Assembly: GCA_019749875.1 (NCBI GenBank) | Contig: JAIEPK010000274.1 | Span: 1 to 32,120 of the forward strand | Length of the DNA: 32,120 nt | From: Candidatus Binatia bacterium | Lineage (GTDB): Bacteria > Desulfobacterota > Binatia > UBA12015 | Reading direction: 5' to 3' | Part shown: positions 6,996 to 16,800 of the stretch, in pieces | Numbering within the stretch: the first letter of the stretch is position 1 | Layout: each line of letters starts with the position of its first letter | The notes under the pieces: generated by a model | Seen by the model: only the letters and a program-made list of their open reading frames with translations | What the model was told of the DNA's origin: nothing | Database searches by the model: none | Made by a program: the position numbers and the translations under genes

Positions 6996-8801
6996 GTGAA
7001 CCTCTCGACGACTCCCCCACCGCCGCGCCTCGGTCGTCGGCATCGCGCGCTGGGCGCGGTCTTCGCCGGACTGATCGTCGCCGCCATGGCGGCGGTCGTG
7101 GGCACCCCACGATCAGCGGCTGCCCTCGATTGTACTGCTCTGGCGCCACTCAACGAGTGCATCCCCGGCGGTGCGAACTCGCGTCTCGACTGCATGGCGG
7201 AGTGGCTCACGCTCCCCGAGACCGCGCGCAACTACAAGCGCGTCCCGAAGCCGGTCATCAAGTGCTACGAGGGCGACCCGAACTGCGACGAGGATCCCGA
7301 CCCCGACAACGGGCTCTGCACGTTCTCGACGAGGATCTGCATCAACAACAAGGATCCGCGCCTCCCGAGCTGCGTCCCGTCGGACGTGTCGACCTTCGAG
7401 TTCAACCTGGGGGGCCTGAACATCGACGACCCGGTCGATCAGGTGAACAAGGGCAACCTCGAGTGGGAGGTTCGCTACGGCGGCCTCGGCTCGTACGTCG
7501 TGCAGGACCAGCAACTGGTGTTCGCCGACGGGGTCAATGCCACGCCCAACCTCTGCAGCGGCACGATCCAGCTGTTCGTGCTGATGACGTTGGGGCCCGA
7601 CGGCACCTACCAAAAGGCGCGGCGCCGCTTCCGCGTGCGCGCCGCTGCCGCCGACGGCCGCGTCGACGTCGACACCTTCACCTACGATTGTCTGCCCAGC
7701 CGTTGCGGTGACGATCGCCTCCAGAACAACGAGCAGTGCGACGACGGCAACCGGATCAACGGCGACGGCTGCGATCAGGGCTGCTACAACGAGCCCTCGC
7801 CAACCCCGAGCCCGGTTCCAACCCCGACCCCGACCCCGACCGCGACCCCGGTCCCGACCGAGACCCCAATCCCGACCGAGACCCCAATCCCGACCGAGAC
7901 CCCAATCCCGACCGAGACCCCAATCCCGACCGAGACCCCAATCCCGACCGAGACGCCGGAGCCGACGGCTTCGCCCACGCCTGGCCCCTCGCCTGGACCG
8001 ACCCTCGGTGTGTGGTCGTTCGGCGTCTCGACCGGCAACAGCGGCCCCTGCTCGAGCAGCACCCTGTCCGACAGCTCGCAGATCCACGCGTCCGGCGTGC
8101 CGGGCAGCAACACGACGGGTGGCGGCTCGGTCTGCAGCCTGACCCGCGGCAACTTCTCCGCCAGCGCGAACTTCCAGCTGCAGGGCGGCTCGATCAACCC
8201 GGCCGACGGCAAGGCACCGATCCAGTTCCTCGGCGCCCGCGTCGTCCGCGTCCAGCAGCCGACCGCGTCCGGCAACGACTGGCTCTGCCTGCGCATCGAG
8301 TCGAACGGCCCGGGCTTCGTCGACTGCGATGGCGGCACGAACACCAGGCTGTCCGCGCAGGTGAACAGCAACCTGGCGGCGGCGCCCTCGCCCCCGCAGT
8401 GGGATCCGTTGTGGCTCTCGACCGTGGCTGGTGACACCACGGCCGGCCAGGCGCAGATCCCGGTCAGCGTCAAGCTGCAGCAGCTCACGACGGCCTGCCC
8501 TGATCCGGCGGACGCGAGCTGGACGTCGATCGATCCGATCAACACCATCTTCACCACGGGTCAGGCGCAGGCGCAGATCACCAATCCGCTGCGTTGCCCG
8601 AACGCCGTGGGCTTCTTCAGCTGCCCGGAAGGCAGCAGCTACACGAAGACCGTGGCGAACACGGCCAGCCTGAACTGCGCGACCTGGACGACGCAGACCA
8701 GCAAGACCTTCCAGGCGCCGCTGTTCTTCCTGGACAACGACTTCGGAGGTCCCAACGTCGGCGACATGGCGCTCGTAGCCCGGCTACGAACGCTGCCCTG
8801 A
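6996..8801 (+). CDS. Secreted Cys-rich protein with Myxococcus-type repeat and Pro-Thr linker
   Basis: 601-aa exported protein of unknown function. The GTG at 6996 is preferred because GGGAG lies 8 nt upstream; an in-frame ATG at 6981 has no ribosome binding site and would add five residues. The signal peptide ([18 protein letters not shown]) ends near SAAA. The N-terminal domain contains many Cys. Around residues 237-266 is one Cys-rich repeat with the signature CGDDR...EQCDDGN...GDGCDQGC, matching the Myxococcus cysteine-rich repeat (DUF4215-type). A Pro-Thr-Glu linker (about 268-330) built of PTETPI hexapeptides follows, then a roughly 270-residue C-terminal domain without recognised motifs. 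It is probably a surface or extracellular protein. It stands alone, with a 190-bp upstream region after the sulfotransferase gene. Confidence 0.8.
   Translation: MNLSTTPPPPRLGRRHRALGAVFAGLIVAAMAAVVGTPRSAAALDCTALAPLNECIPGGANSRLDCMAEWLTLPETARNYKRVPKPVIKCYEGDPNCDEDPDPDNGLCTFSTRICINNKDPRLPSCVPSDVSTFEFNLGGLNIDDPVDQVNKGNLEWEVRYGGLGSYVVQDQQLVFADGVNATPNLCSGTIQLFVLMTLGPDGTYQKARRRFRVRAAAADGRVDVDTFTYDCLPSRCGDDRLQNNEQCDDGNRINGDGCDQGCYNEPSPTPSPVPTPTPTPTATPVPTETPIPTETPIPTETPIPTETPIPTETPIPTETPEPTASPTPGPSPGPTLGVWSFGVSTGNSGPCSSSTLSDSSQIHASGVPGSNTTGGGSVCSLTRGNFSASANFQLQGGSINPADGKAPIQFLGARVVRVQQPTASGNDWLCLRIESNGPGFVDCDGGTNTRLSAQVNSNLAAAPSPPQWDPLWLSTVAGDTTAGQAQIPVSVKLQQLTTACPDPADASWTSIDPINTIFTTGQAQAQITNPLRCPNAVGFFSCPEGSSYTKTVANTASLNCATWTTQTSKTFQAPLFFLDNDFGGPNVGDMALVARLRTLP
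7861..7950 (+). repeat. Five perfect 18-bp tandem repeats encoding the PTETPI linker
   Basis: The unit agaccccaatcccgaccg occurs five times without a mismatch, flanked by diverged copies at 7843-7860 and 7951-7968. It stays in frame, so copy-number change would lengthen or shorten the protein linker by six residues without breaking the gene. Confidence 0.95.
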
Positions 8802-8827
8802 AGGACTCTCGGCTCGCGACGCGCAGC

Positions 8828-8897
8828 GACCTCGTGCGGCACGGCAAGCCGGTCGCGTTCTACAGCGATCGTCAGAGCGTCTTCCAGGTTCACATGG
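8828..8897 (+). pseudogene. Transposase fragment (ISNCY/integrase-core type)
   Basis: The plus-strand reading DLVRHGKPVAFYSDRQSVFQ matches the integrase-core segment of ISNCY-type transposases (family pattern HG.PVAFYSDKH.VFRV), which holds the second catalytic Asp. Only about 23 residues survive; the reading before and after shows no transposase similarity. The rest of the 299-bp gap (8802-9100) between the secreted protein and the cytochrome gene contains short GC-rich repeats (cagcggac) but no gene that I can see. Confidence 0.6.
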
Positions 8898-9100
8898 CGC
8901 GAGACTGTCGGACATCGCGCCGATCGGGGCTTGCTCCGCCCAGGGGCCGCAGCGGACGCAGCGGACAGCGGACACAGCGCCTGTCAATGACAATCTGGCC
9001 ACGACGTCGTCGCGCCGCCTCGGTCGCGCCCCGACCGGCCCGAAGCCCCGCAACGAGACGCACCACCACCTCGGACCGGCCGACCTCACGTCGGTAGTGG

Positions 9101-12100
9101 TCAGCGCACGCGCGCGGTAGCGCCGGCGATGCGCAGCTTCCAGCCCTCGAGCACCGGGTTGCCGCGGTCGTCGGTCGCGGCATCGACGTCGAGCCGGCTC
9201 GCGACGTAGTGCAGCCGCTCGATGTCGTCGCGTCGCGCCGGGCCGTACGCCGCATCGGCGAAGCGGTCCTGCAGGAAGAACGGCGGGATCGACTGCGACT
9301 GCAGCGTGACCCGCACGTGATCGGCGCGCGCCAGCGTGTCGGGATCGAGCGCGATGCGATAGGCGATCCGGTCGGCGCCGGTACGGCGCGGATCGGTGTA
9401 GTCGGGATCGTCCGCCTCGGCGCCGTGCAGCTCGGCGAGCTCGCGCACGTACGGCGAGTCGGAGCGCGCGAAGAAGCCGGGATCGTAGCCTTTCGGCCGG
9501 ATGCGGTTGTCCTTGACGGTGTCGACGCGGCGCAGGAAGCTCGTCGTCAAGCGACCGTCGGAGTCGCGGATCAGCTCCTGGTAGATCTGCACCTGATCGC
9601 TCGCCGTGATCGTCTGGTAGTGCGGCTGGATGGCTGCGTCGGGGAAGCGCTGCGGCTGCTCGCTCGGCAGCACCGTGTCGCCGGTGCCATCGACGAGGAA
9701 TCCGAGCGCGTTGGTACGACCGGATGCCCACAGCACGTTCTCCTCCGCGTCGAGCACCAGCAGCTCGAGGAACATGCGCCGGAAGCCGACGCCGGTCGGC
9801 AGATCGTGCCCGGTCAGGTTCTCGACGGTGACGTCGGCCTCGAGCAGGCCGCCGCTGCGACGCACGCGCGCGAGCTCGACGGTCGCGGTCTCGTTCGCCG
9901 CCATGTCGAGCATCGAATCGAGCCCGGTCAACAGCGGCAGCTCCATCGGATAGCTCGCCCGGAACGGCGGCGCCGGCGGATCGATCGACGACGCCTGCTC
10001 GGACATGAAGTCGATCTGCTGGATGCCGAGCAGCAGCGGGAACTGCTGCGCCATCTGGTTCAGGAAGACGTTGAGCCCGTGCAGCGCGTGGCGCGAGTAG
10101 CGATCGCGCAGCGCCGGCTGGATGTCGTCGTCGGGCAGGCGGTTGGTCGTCGGCGGAAACGCCTCGGCGGACTCGCTGCTCGCGATCTCGAACGCCAGCT
10201 TCGTGCCGCGGAACGTCTTCGGCATGTGGCAGTCCTGGCACGAGCGGAACGCCTTGCCGGGCCGGCCACTGTCGCTGTTGGTCCACTCGAGGTGCGTCGC
10301 CTGCTCGTAGCTCGCACCGAGGCGGCGGCCGTCGTTCGCGTAGATCGGCAGCAGCACGTTGTGGCAGCTGCCGCACAGCTCCGAGGACGCGACCTGCGCG
10401 CCGTGCATCGGCGTAAGCCCGAGCGCGTGCTGCATCGGCTTCTGCTTGACGGTATCGGTGGCGTACGGGCCGTAGAGCTCGTCGGCGGGACCGGTGACGA
10501 AGTTGCCGGTGAACGATCGCTCCTCGCCCAGGTCCGTGTCGGCGACGTGGTGGCAGACGGTACACGACACGCCGTCGCGGGCGAGCGCCGCATAGCGCTG
10601 CTCGCCGGACGGCTCCTCGCCCGGCCACTGCGCCAGCACCGCGCGCCGGAAGGGCGAGCCGAATGGAACGTCGGGCGGCGGCGGGATCGCGAACAGCTGC
10701 TCGCACGCCGGATCGCTCGCGGTGTCGGCCGCCCACTGCCGCGCGCCCATGACGCCGTGACAGTGCAGACAGGTGGTCTCGATGCACGCGTCGAGGTCGG
10801 GCAGGCGATTGGTCTCGGACTGGAGCTGCGCGAAGAACATCGGATCGCGCCCGGCGAGACCCATCGGCGACACGCGCCACTCGCCGTACGGCGACAGGTT
10901 GCGCAGCCGGCTGGTGCGGCCCGGCTCGGCGGTGACGAGCACCATCTGCGGCAGCAGCGGGCTCTGCGCGGTCGCGTTGTGACAGGCGTCGCACTGCGCC
11001 GACGTCAAGAACTGCCCGGGCCCCTCGTGCGCCGACAGCACCAGCTGATCCCAGGTCTCGGCCGGCATGCGCGTCGCCCACACGTCGGCGAACGCGACCG
11101 GCGGCAGCTGGTCGAAGAACGTCAAGAATAGCTCCGACGGTGCCGGCAGCGGCGCCGGGAACGGCCGCAGCGAGCCGATCGGCGACGGCGCCGGCTCGGG
11201 GTCCGGCCCCGGATCGAAGGCCTTGTAGCGCAGCTCGCTGCCGAGCACGTTGTCGAGCGACGAGAACGTGCTTTCGGCCGCGGCGGTCGCGTGGCAGCTG
11301 AGACAGTACGGGTGGCCGGCGAGCGGAATCAGCGGCACCACGTTCGGCACCTTGAGCGGCAGCTGCAGGATGCCGCCGGTCGGGTACCACGCCGGGTCGT
11401 CGATGATCGGGTCGGGGAACTTGCCGCCGGTGAACCCGGAGCGGTTCAGCAGCGGCGGACCGAACTGCGGCGGGATGCCGAGGTCCGGCTGCTGCAGCGT
11501 CCAGTACCAGCCGTCGTACGACGAGCGGCTGGTCTTGATCATCGGCGCCCACAGCTGCGGCTGGATCGGCTGCTGCGGATCCTCGACGATGTCCATGCAG
11601 CCGTCGGCCGCGGTGCGGATGTCGAGCTGATCGAAGGTGATGTTCATCGCCTTGACGATCATCGCGCCGTCGGGGATGTCGCCCTCGCGACCGTTGCACA
11701 GCCACTCGACGATCTCCGGCGAGTACGAGACGCGCAGCGGAAAGTGCGGGCCGTAGTTCCGCGCGTACGAGCCGTTCTCGACGATCGACGGACCGCTGAA
11801 GCGCCAGCGCGCGTCGCTCACCCAGCCCAGGCGCACGTACTGCTGCGTCGTGAGGAAGGTCTCGAGGCGGAGGTTGTACGCCTGCCAGACCGCGAAGTCC
11901 TCGGGTGACGGCGGATCGCGCAGATCGTCGGGCAGCGGCCGGCCGCGGTCGGGGTGCGCCCGGCACCAGGCCTGAACGTCGGCCTCGCTCGGCGCGGGCG
12001 CGCCGCGGGCGCAGATCCACTGCTGCGGATCGGCTGGCAGCGGCCCCGGCGGCTCGGGGCCGTCGCTCGCGCGGTCGCCGCACGCGGCGAGCAGCAGGAG

Positions 12101-12193
12101 GGCTCCGCACAGCACGAAGCCGCGCGCCGATCGTGCCAGCTGACGAGCGCAGCCGCGCACGGCGGGCCGCAGTGCATGGCGCGAATCCGGCAC
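9101..12193 (-). CDS. Hexaheme c-type cytochrome lipoprotein
   Basis: About 1030 aa. It has six CxxCH heme sites, with first Cys at about residues 297 (CLSCH), 401 (CDACH), 475 (CLHCH), 544 (CTVCH), 607 (CGSCH) and 652 (CQDCH). The N-terminus has a hydrophobic segment and lipobox LAAC (GALLLLAACGD), so it is a periplasmic or outer-membrane lipoprotein. The C-terminal third has no heme and contains the segment NLTGHDLPTGVGFRR, which I recall from large multiheme cytochromes. No in-frame ATG precedes the lipobox; GTG at 12193 is used, and GTG at 12160 is an equally good alternative with a shorter n-region. It probably carries electrons outside the inner membrane; donor and acceptor are unknown. 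No other electron-transfer gene is adjacent except the diheme protein further right. Confidence 0.85.
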   Translation of the reverse strand: MPDSRHALRPAVRGCARQLARSARGFVLCGALLLLAACGDRASDGPEPPGPLPADPQQWICARGAPAPSEADVQAWCRAHPDRGRPLPDDLRDPPSPEDFAVWQAYNLRLETFLTTQQYVRLGWVSDARWRFSGPSIVENGSYARNYGPHFPLRVSYSPEIVEWLCNGREGDIPDGAMIVKAMNITFDQLDIRTAADGCMDIVEDPQQPIQPQLWAPMIKTSRSSYDGWYWTLQQPDLGIPPQFGPPLLNRSGFTGGKFPDPIIDDPAWYPTGGILQLPLKVPNVVPLIPLAGHPYCLSCHATAAAESTFSSLDNVLGSELRYKAFDPGPDPEPAPSPIGSLRPFPAPLPAPSELFLTFFDQLPPVAFADVWATRMPAETWDQLVLSAHEGPGQFLTSAQCDACHNATAQSPLLPQMVLVTAEPGRTSRLRNLSPYGEWRVSPMGLAGRDPMFFAQLQSETNRLPDLDACIETTCLHCHGVMGARQWAADTASDPACEQLFAIPPPPDVPFGSPFRRAVLAQWPGEEPSGEQRYAALARDGVSCTVCHHVADTDLGEERSFTGNFVTGPADELYGPYATDTVKQKPMQHALGLTPMHGAQVASSELCGSCHNVLLPIYANDGRRLGASYEQATHLEWTNSDSGRPGKAFRSCQDCHMPKTFRGTKLAFEIASSESAEAFPPTTNRLPDDDIQPALRDRYSRHALHGLNVFLNQMAQQFPLLLGIQQIDFMSEQASSIDPPAPPFRASYPMELPLLTGLDSMLDMAANETATVELARVRRSGGLLEADVTVENLTGHDLPTGVGFRRMFLELLVLDAEENVLWASGRTNALGFLVDGTGDTVLPSEQPQRFPDAAIQPHYQTITASDQVQIYQELIRDSDGRLTTSFLRRVDTVKDNRIRPKGYDPGFFARSDSPYVRELAELHGAEADDPDYTDPRRTGADRIAYRIALDPDTLARADHVRVTLQSQSIPPFFLQDRFADAAYGPARRDDIERLHYVASRLDVDAATDDRGNPVLEGWKLRIAGATARVR

Positions 12194-12250
12194 GCTTCTA
12201 CTATCGGTCCGCTCCGGCGTGCAGCTTAGGCGCGCCGCGCCGCGACCCGC

Positions 12251-12690
12251 ATGCCGACCACCCCCGTCGACGCACCCGCCCGCAGCATTCGCGGCCACCG
12301 CGCGGCACGGCCGGCGGCTCGCAGCCGTGGGCGCGCTGCTCGGCGTGCTCGTCCTCGCCGCCGCACTGCGCCGGACTGGCCCGCCACCGCCGACCTGCGC
12401 CCGCGACCCGGCGCGCTCGAGTACGCGGAGGCCGCGCGCAGCCTGTACGAGGCCGGGGCCACCTGCTGTGGATCGCCAACCGCGCCTACCCGCCGCGCGA
12501 TCCGGCCCGGCATGTCGGCGTCGATCGCTGCGACGATGCCGGTCGTCGGAGCCGCACACGGGGTCGGGATCTGGACGGTGCTGGCGGGCGCGCTGGTCGC
12601 CGTCGTCGCGACCGCAAGCGCTCGCGCGACGCGTCGCCGGAGCGACCGCCGGCATCGTCGCAGCACTGCTGCTGGCGCTGTCGCCGACAT
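12251..12690 (+). pseudogene. Truncated, frameshifted GT-C (GT39/ArnT-like) membrane glycosyltransferase
   Basis: Piecing together three frames gives the start of a GT-C glycosyltransferase: a first helix (RLAAVGALLGVLVLAAALRR), then RPRPGALEYAEAARSLYEAG, then LWIANRAYPPRDP, then PGMSASIAATMPVVG, then GIWTVLAGALVAVVAT, then ALARRVAGATAGIVAALLLA and LSPT. The order and the (Y)PPR.PPGMS motif fit polyprenyl-phosphate-sugar-dependent transferases. At least three frameshifts separate the pieces. The reading stops abruptly at 12690, where a 34-bp sequence also found at 21286 begins. Nothing of the C-terminal two thirds remains. It is a dead remnant. Confidence 0.7.
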
Positions 12691-12721
12691 CTCGCGCGCG
12701 TCAAGCTATCCGGGAGGCCGC
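12688..12721. repeat. 34-bp repeat, copy A, at gene breakpoint
   Basis: 32 of 34 bases are identical to 21286-21319 (differences at offsets 20-21). The core reads ctcgcgcgcgtcaagc, then two variable bases, then tccgggaggccgc. The flanks on both sides are unrelated between the copies. Here the repeat begins exactly where the glycosyltransferase reading ends. Confidence 0.85.
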
Positions 12722-12767
12722 ACGACCGCCCGGGCGTGCTACCAGCGGGCAGGCAGCGTAAAGCGAG

Positions 12768-13751
12768 ATGCGGCTGACGCGACACGGGACGCAAGAGGTG
12801 AACCCGCTCGAGACGCACCTCGCGGTGGCGTCGGGCTGGGTCGTCGGCGGGCTGGTGGCCGCACTCGCGGCGATCTTCGCCCTCGACGCCCGCACCGGCG
12901 AGGCGCCCGTCCAGCACCTCTACTACCTGCCGATCATGGTCGCCGCGGCGCGCTTCGGGCGCGTTGGCGGAGTCGCCACGGCGCTCGCCGCCATCGTCTT
13001 GTACCACGTCGCCAATCGCGGGCTGCTGCTCGGGCGCGCGCTCGAGAGCGACCTCGTGCAGTGCGCCCTGTTCATCCTCTTGGCCCTGGTGACGGCGCGG
13101 CTCGTCGACGACGCGAACCGCCTGCGCGTGCTGTCCTGCACCGACGACCTCACCGGGCTGCACAACCTGCGCTCGTTCGAGAGCCACCTCGCGCGCATGG
13201 TGGACGAGGCGCACCGGCGTGCGGCGCCGCTGTCGCTGCTGGTGCTGGACGTCGACCACCTGAAGGACCTCAACGACCACCACGGCCACCTCGCCGGCGC
13301 GGAAGCGGTGCGCGCAGTCGGCGGCGTGATCGCGCGCCACGTGCCTGCCGCTGCGGTCGCGTGCCGCTACGGCGGCGACGAGTTCGTCATCGCCCTGCCC
13401 GCGCATCCCGCGGAGCGCGCCGACGCCGTCGCCGACGACATCCGGCGCGCCGTGCAAGCCCTGGCACCGCGGCTCGCCGGACACGAGTTCGCCGCCGGCA
13501 GGCTCAGCGTCAGCATCGGCGTCGCGACGCGCTCGTTCCAGGACGGCGACGGCGCCGTACTCGCAGCGCGCGACGCCGGCGAGCGCCTGTTCCACGCCGC
13601 CGATCAGGCGCTCTACCGCGCCAAGGACGGCGGCCGCAATCGCGTCTGCCACGGCGCGGAGGAGTCCACGGCGAGCAGCGTCACCGCGGTCCGATCGGGC
13701 GCCGGCGGCGAGACCCCAGGGGCACGGCCGACGTCAAGCAGAAGGCACTGA
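12768..13751 (+). CDS. Membrane-bound GGDEF diguanylate cyclase
   Basis: 327-aa protein that should make cyclic di-GMP from two GTP. The N-terminal half (about 20-115) holds several membrane helices in a KdpD/DUF4118-like sensor pattern (YYLPIMVAAARFGRVGG). The cyclase domain starts with SCTDDLTGLHN (about 123-133), has metal Asp residues in DVDHLKDLND (161-170), and the intact active site GGDEF at 202-206. The RxxD inhibitory site expected just before GGDEF is absent (VPAAAVACRY), so product inhibition by that route is unlikely. A tail of about 45 residues rich in Ser, Gly and Arg follows the domain. The start at 12768 lacks a clear ribosome binding site; GTG at 12798 is an alternative. It stands alone between two cytochrome genes transcribed on the other strand. 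Confidence 0.9.
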   Translation: MRLTRHGTQEVNPLETHLAVASGWVVGGLVAALAAIFALDARTGEAPVQHLYYLPIMVAAARFGRVGGVATALAAIVLYHVANRGLLLGRALESDLVQCALFILLALVTARLVDDANRLRVLSCTDDLTGLHNLRSFESHLARMVDEAHRRAAPLSLLVLDVDHLKDLNDHHGHLAGAEAVRAVGGVIARHVPAAAVACRYGGDEFVIALPAHPAERADAVADDIRRAVQALAPRLAGHEFAAGRLSVSIGVATRSFQDGDGAVLAARDAGERLFHAADQALYRAKDGGRNRVCHGAEESTASSVTAVRSGAGGETPGARPTSSRRH

Positions 13752-13817
13752 CCGGCATCACGCTGCCGAGATGCGAGCGCTGCGACTCGCGCGGTCGTGC
13801 GAGCGCCCGGCGCGACG

Positions 13818-16800
13818 TCAGAGAGCAGGACAGATCGCCGGCGCCGCGGCATTACCGTTGGCGATGAACCGGTCGATCTCGTCGATTCGGCCCGACACCT
13901 CGGTGCACCACTGGACACCCGTCCCGAGGGTCAACCGGAGCGCGAGCCGGCCCTGCTCCGCCTCGTCGAGCGAGTAGGCGAAGAATTCGTGCCCGCCCTT
14001 GACCACGATCTTGTCGTCGCGAACGGTCACCTGCTGGATCGGGTCGGTCTTGTGCGGCGCCTTGAACACGTAGGTTGCGGGCTTGGACGGGCTCCCCTTC
14101 GCGGCCCACCCCGAGGACGGCAGCGGCACGCGGATCGATTCTCCGGAGCCGCTCGCGTTGTAGAGGATCAGGGTCGCGCCGCCGGTGCGCGGATCACCCG
14201 AGGTGCCCCGTGCGGGCGCGACGATCCGATGCGGCGCGGGGACATCCTTGCTGGTCGCCGCGAACGCGAGCAGACGCTTCTTGGCGAGTCCCTTCTCGCT
14301 CCCATCCTTGAGCACGAGGCTCTTCGTGCCGATCGTGGTGAGCGCGAAGCCCGGCGGTAGGCTCGACGGATTCTCCGGATCCGATCCGGCCGCGACCTCG
14401 TCCTGGTCGGACACGGTATCGCCATCGCGGTCGAGGACGTAGGGCGCTGCCATCTGCGGCAGCATGCACGTCCCCGTGCGCTCCTCGCCCGGAACGGACA
14501 CGATCGCTCGTACGGCGGCGGCATCGAGCAGCTCGTCCGCCTGACGGCCGGTCGTGAACGTCGTGCCGAAGGCGAGATGCCATGCCTCGTCTCCGGTGCC
14601 ACCGCGCACGACGAAGCTGCAGTGGCCCTCACGATCGGCGCGGCCGAGCGCCGTCAAGTACATCGCCAGCGCGGGGTCATCGATGGTCTCGCGGGTGAGC
14701 GTCACCTGCTGTCCGACGGCCGGCTTCAGTCCGGGATCGATCGCAAGGATGAAGTTGCTTAGATCGATCCGCTCGTCGAGCGGGATCACCGTGAACGCGT
14801 TGTGGAAGTCGACCAGCGACCCCAGGCTGCCATCGAACTCGAGGCCGAAGCCGCGCACGACGTCACCGCCAAAGTACGCCGGGATCTGGTGGTCGTTCGC
14901 GCCGTTCGCACCGAACAGCCCGACCTTCTCGTAGGCGTTGCGCAGGTGCGGAACCTTCATCGGCTGACCGAAGGCGAAGCCGAGGACGACGCGCCCGTCG
15001 GTCGTGAGCGGCAGCCGATGGCACGCGTTGCACGTGCCGACGCGGTCCGCGAAGCCCGTTCGAAAGAGCCGCTCGCCCCGTGCCATGGAGGCGGTCGGCA
15101 GGTCGTCGAGCGGCCTGTACGGGTTCGGCGGGTACACGAGCGTCAAGACGTAGTCCGTGAACGCCTGCAGGTCCGCGGCGGGCAGCGGCGCCGCGCGCCC
15201 GAGCAGGGCCGGAAACGCCGCGTTGAAGGTCTTCAGGCTCTCGGCCGCGTCGTAGGCGCTTCCTCCCGAAGACGCTCCACTCCGGTCGCCGCGCCAGTGC
15301 AGCGGACCGGTCCCCGCGAGCCCGCGCAGGCTCTGCGTCAAGAACGGACCCTTCGCCGGGTGGTAGGTCGCGCCGACGCCCGCTTGTGCGGACAGCAGAT
15401 CGACCGTCGGATTGGCGACCGTGAGCAGCGCACCGAGCGGATCGCCCAGGTCCCAGGCGAGGCCGTCGGTATCGCCGAAGACGTGGCAGCTCGCGCAGGC
15501 GGCATCACCATGTGCCGAGGTCGCGCGGGCGTCGAACAGCAGCCGCTGCCCGAGCCGTACCACCGCGGGCCGCGGATCGGTGCCGAGAGGGGTGACGGTG
15601 CCGAGCGCTCGCGAGGCCTGCGAGGCGTTCTCGACCGTCGCGATCGCATGATCGAACGCCAGCATGACGTAGAGCCGGTCGCGCGCCGCATCCAGCACGA
15701 TGCCGCTCGGGCCACCACCGACGGCAACCTGCGGGCGCGGCGACACCACGCCGGCCTCGAGGCTGTCGCTGTCGAGAACGGCGACCGATCCCGACCCGAA
15801 CGCCGTCAAGTATAGCGTCGTGCCGCCGGGCGAGAACGCGAGGCCCATGGGGAAAGCCAGGCTCTCGGCGATCTCGGCCGGCGGTCCCGGGATCGTGTCG
15901 TAGTCGATGTGGGGATTGAGATGGACCGGCGTGACCGACGTTCCCCGGAGGACGGTGATGCGGCTCTCGCTGACGTGCCCGCGAATGCTCGGTTCGAAGC
16001 GGACGTGGTTCCTCGCGTCGGTATTGCTCACGTACACGGCGCCGGTGTCGGGGCGGACGGCGAGGTTGAACAGCGTCGTGCCGACGCCCGAGAACGATGC
16101 CGTCTGCGCCGGCATGGGTGCCGCGGCGTCGATCGCGAACACGTCGAGGTCCGGCACGTCGAACGGGATGCGCTGCCTCCAGTTGCGGCCGATCTCGTCG
16201 TCCCAGCGATCGGTCGTCGGATCGTACTTGACGATGAGCCCGGTCTTGGGCGCGCCCGCGGTCGCGCCCGGAGGGAACGGCGGCAGCCCGGGACCGCCCG
16301 CGACGACGGAGTTGTTCACCGCGGCAGTCCGGCTCCCCGAGTGAAACACGGCCGCGTACACCGTCGCCCCATCCGGGCTCACCGCAAGCGCACGCGGAGT
16401 GTCGCCGAACAACGTCAGGATCGTCAGCGGATCGCCGCGAAAGCTGCTGCCGAGCGCGTCGGCGTCGAACACCCAGACGTCCGCACGGCCCACCTCCTGG
16501 GTCAGAGGCTGCGCGTCGCCGGGTCGGTTCTGCCCGCGGTGCGCGGCGGTGATGAACGCGCGCGTGCCGCCTGGGCCTGCGAAGACGACGTCGCGCGGCG
16601 CATCGCCCACCAGCAGGGTCCGCATCACGTGTGCGGCCGCCGGATTCCCCGGATCGACGTCGACGACGCTCACGCTGTCCGAGACGTGGTTCACCACCCA
16701 GGCCTCGACATGGCCATCACCGCGTACGCGTGCCGCGACCGCGACCGGCTCGAATCCCACCGCGACGTCGGCAACCGGGTGCAGATCCCCGGTCGACACG

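Noticed and set aside
7843-7968. Regular repeats that might suggest a CRISPR array
   Set aside because: The 18-bp units are contiguous, have no spacers and encode an in-frame PTETPI linker.
12486-13652. 388-codon minus-strand frame opposite the GGDEF gene
   Set aside because: It is the antisense of a well-supported diguanylate cyclase and of a pseudogene, with no recognisable motif.
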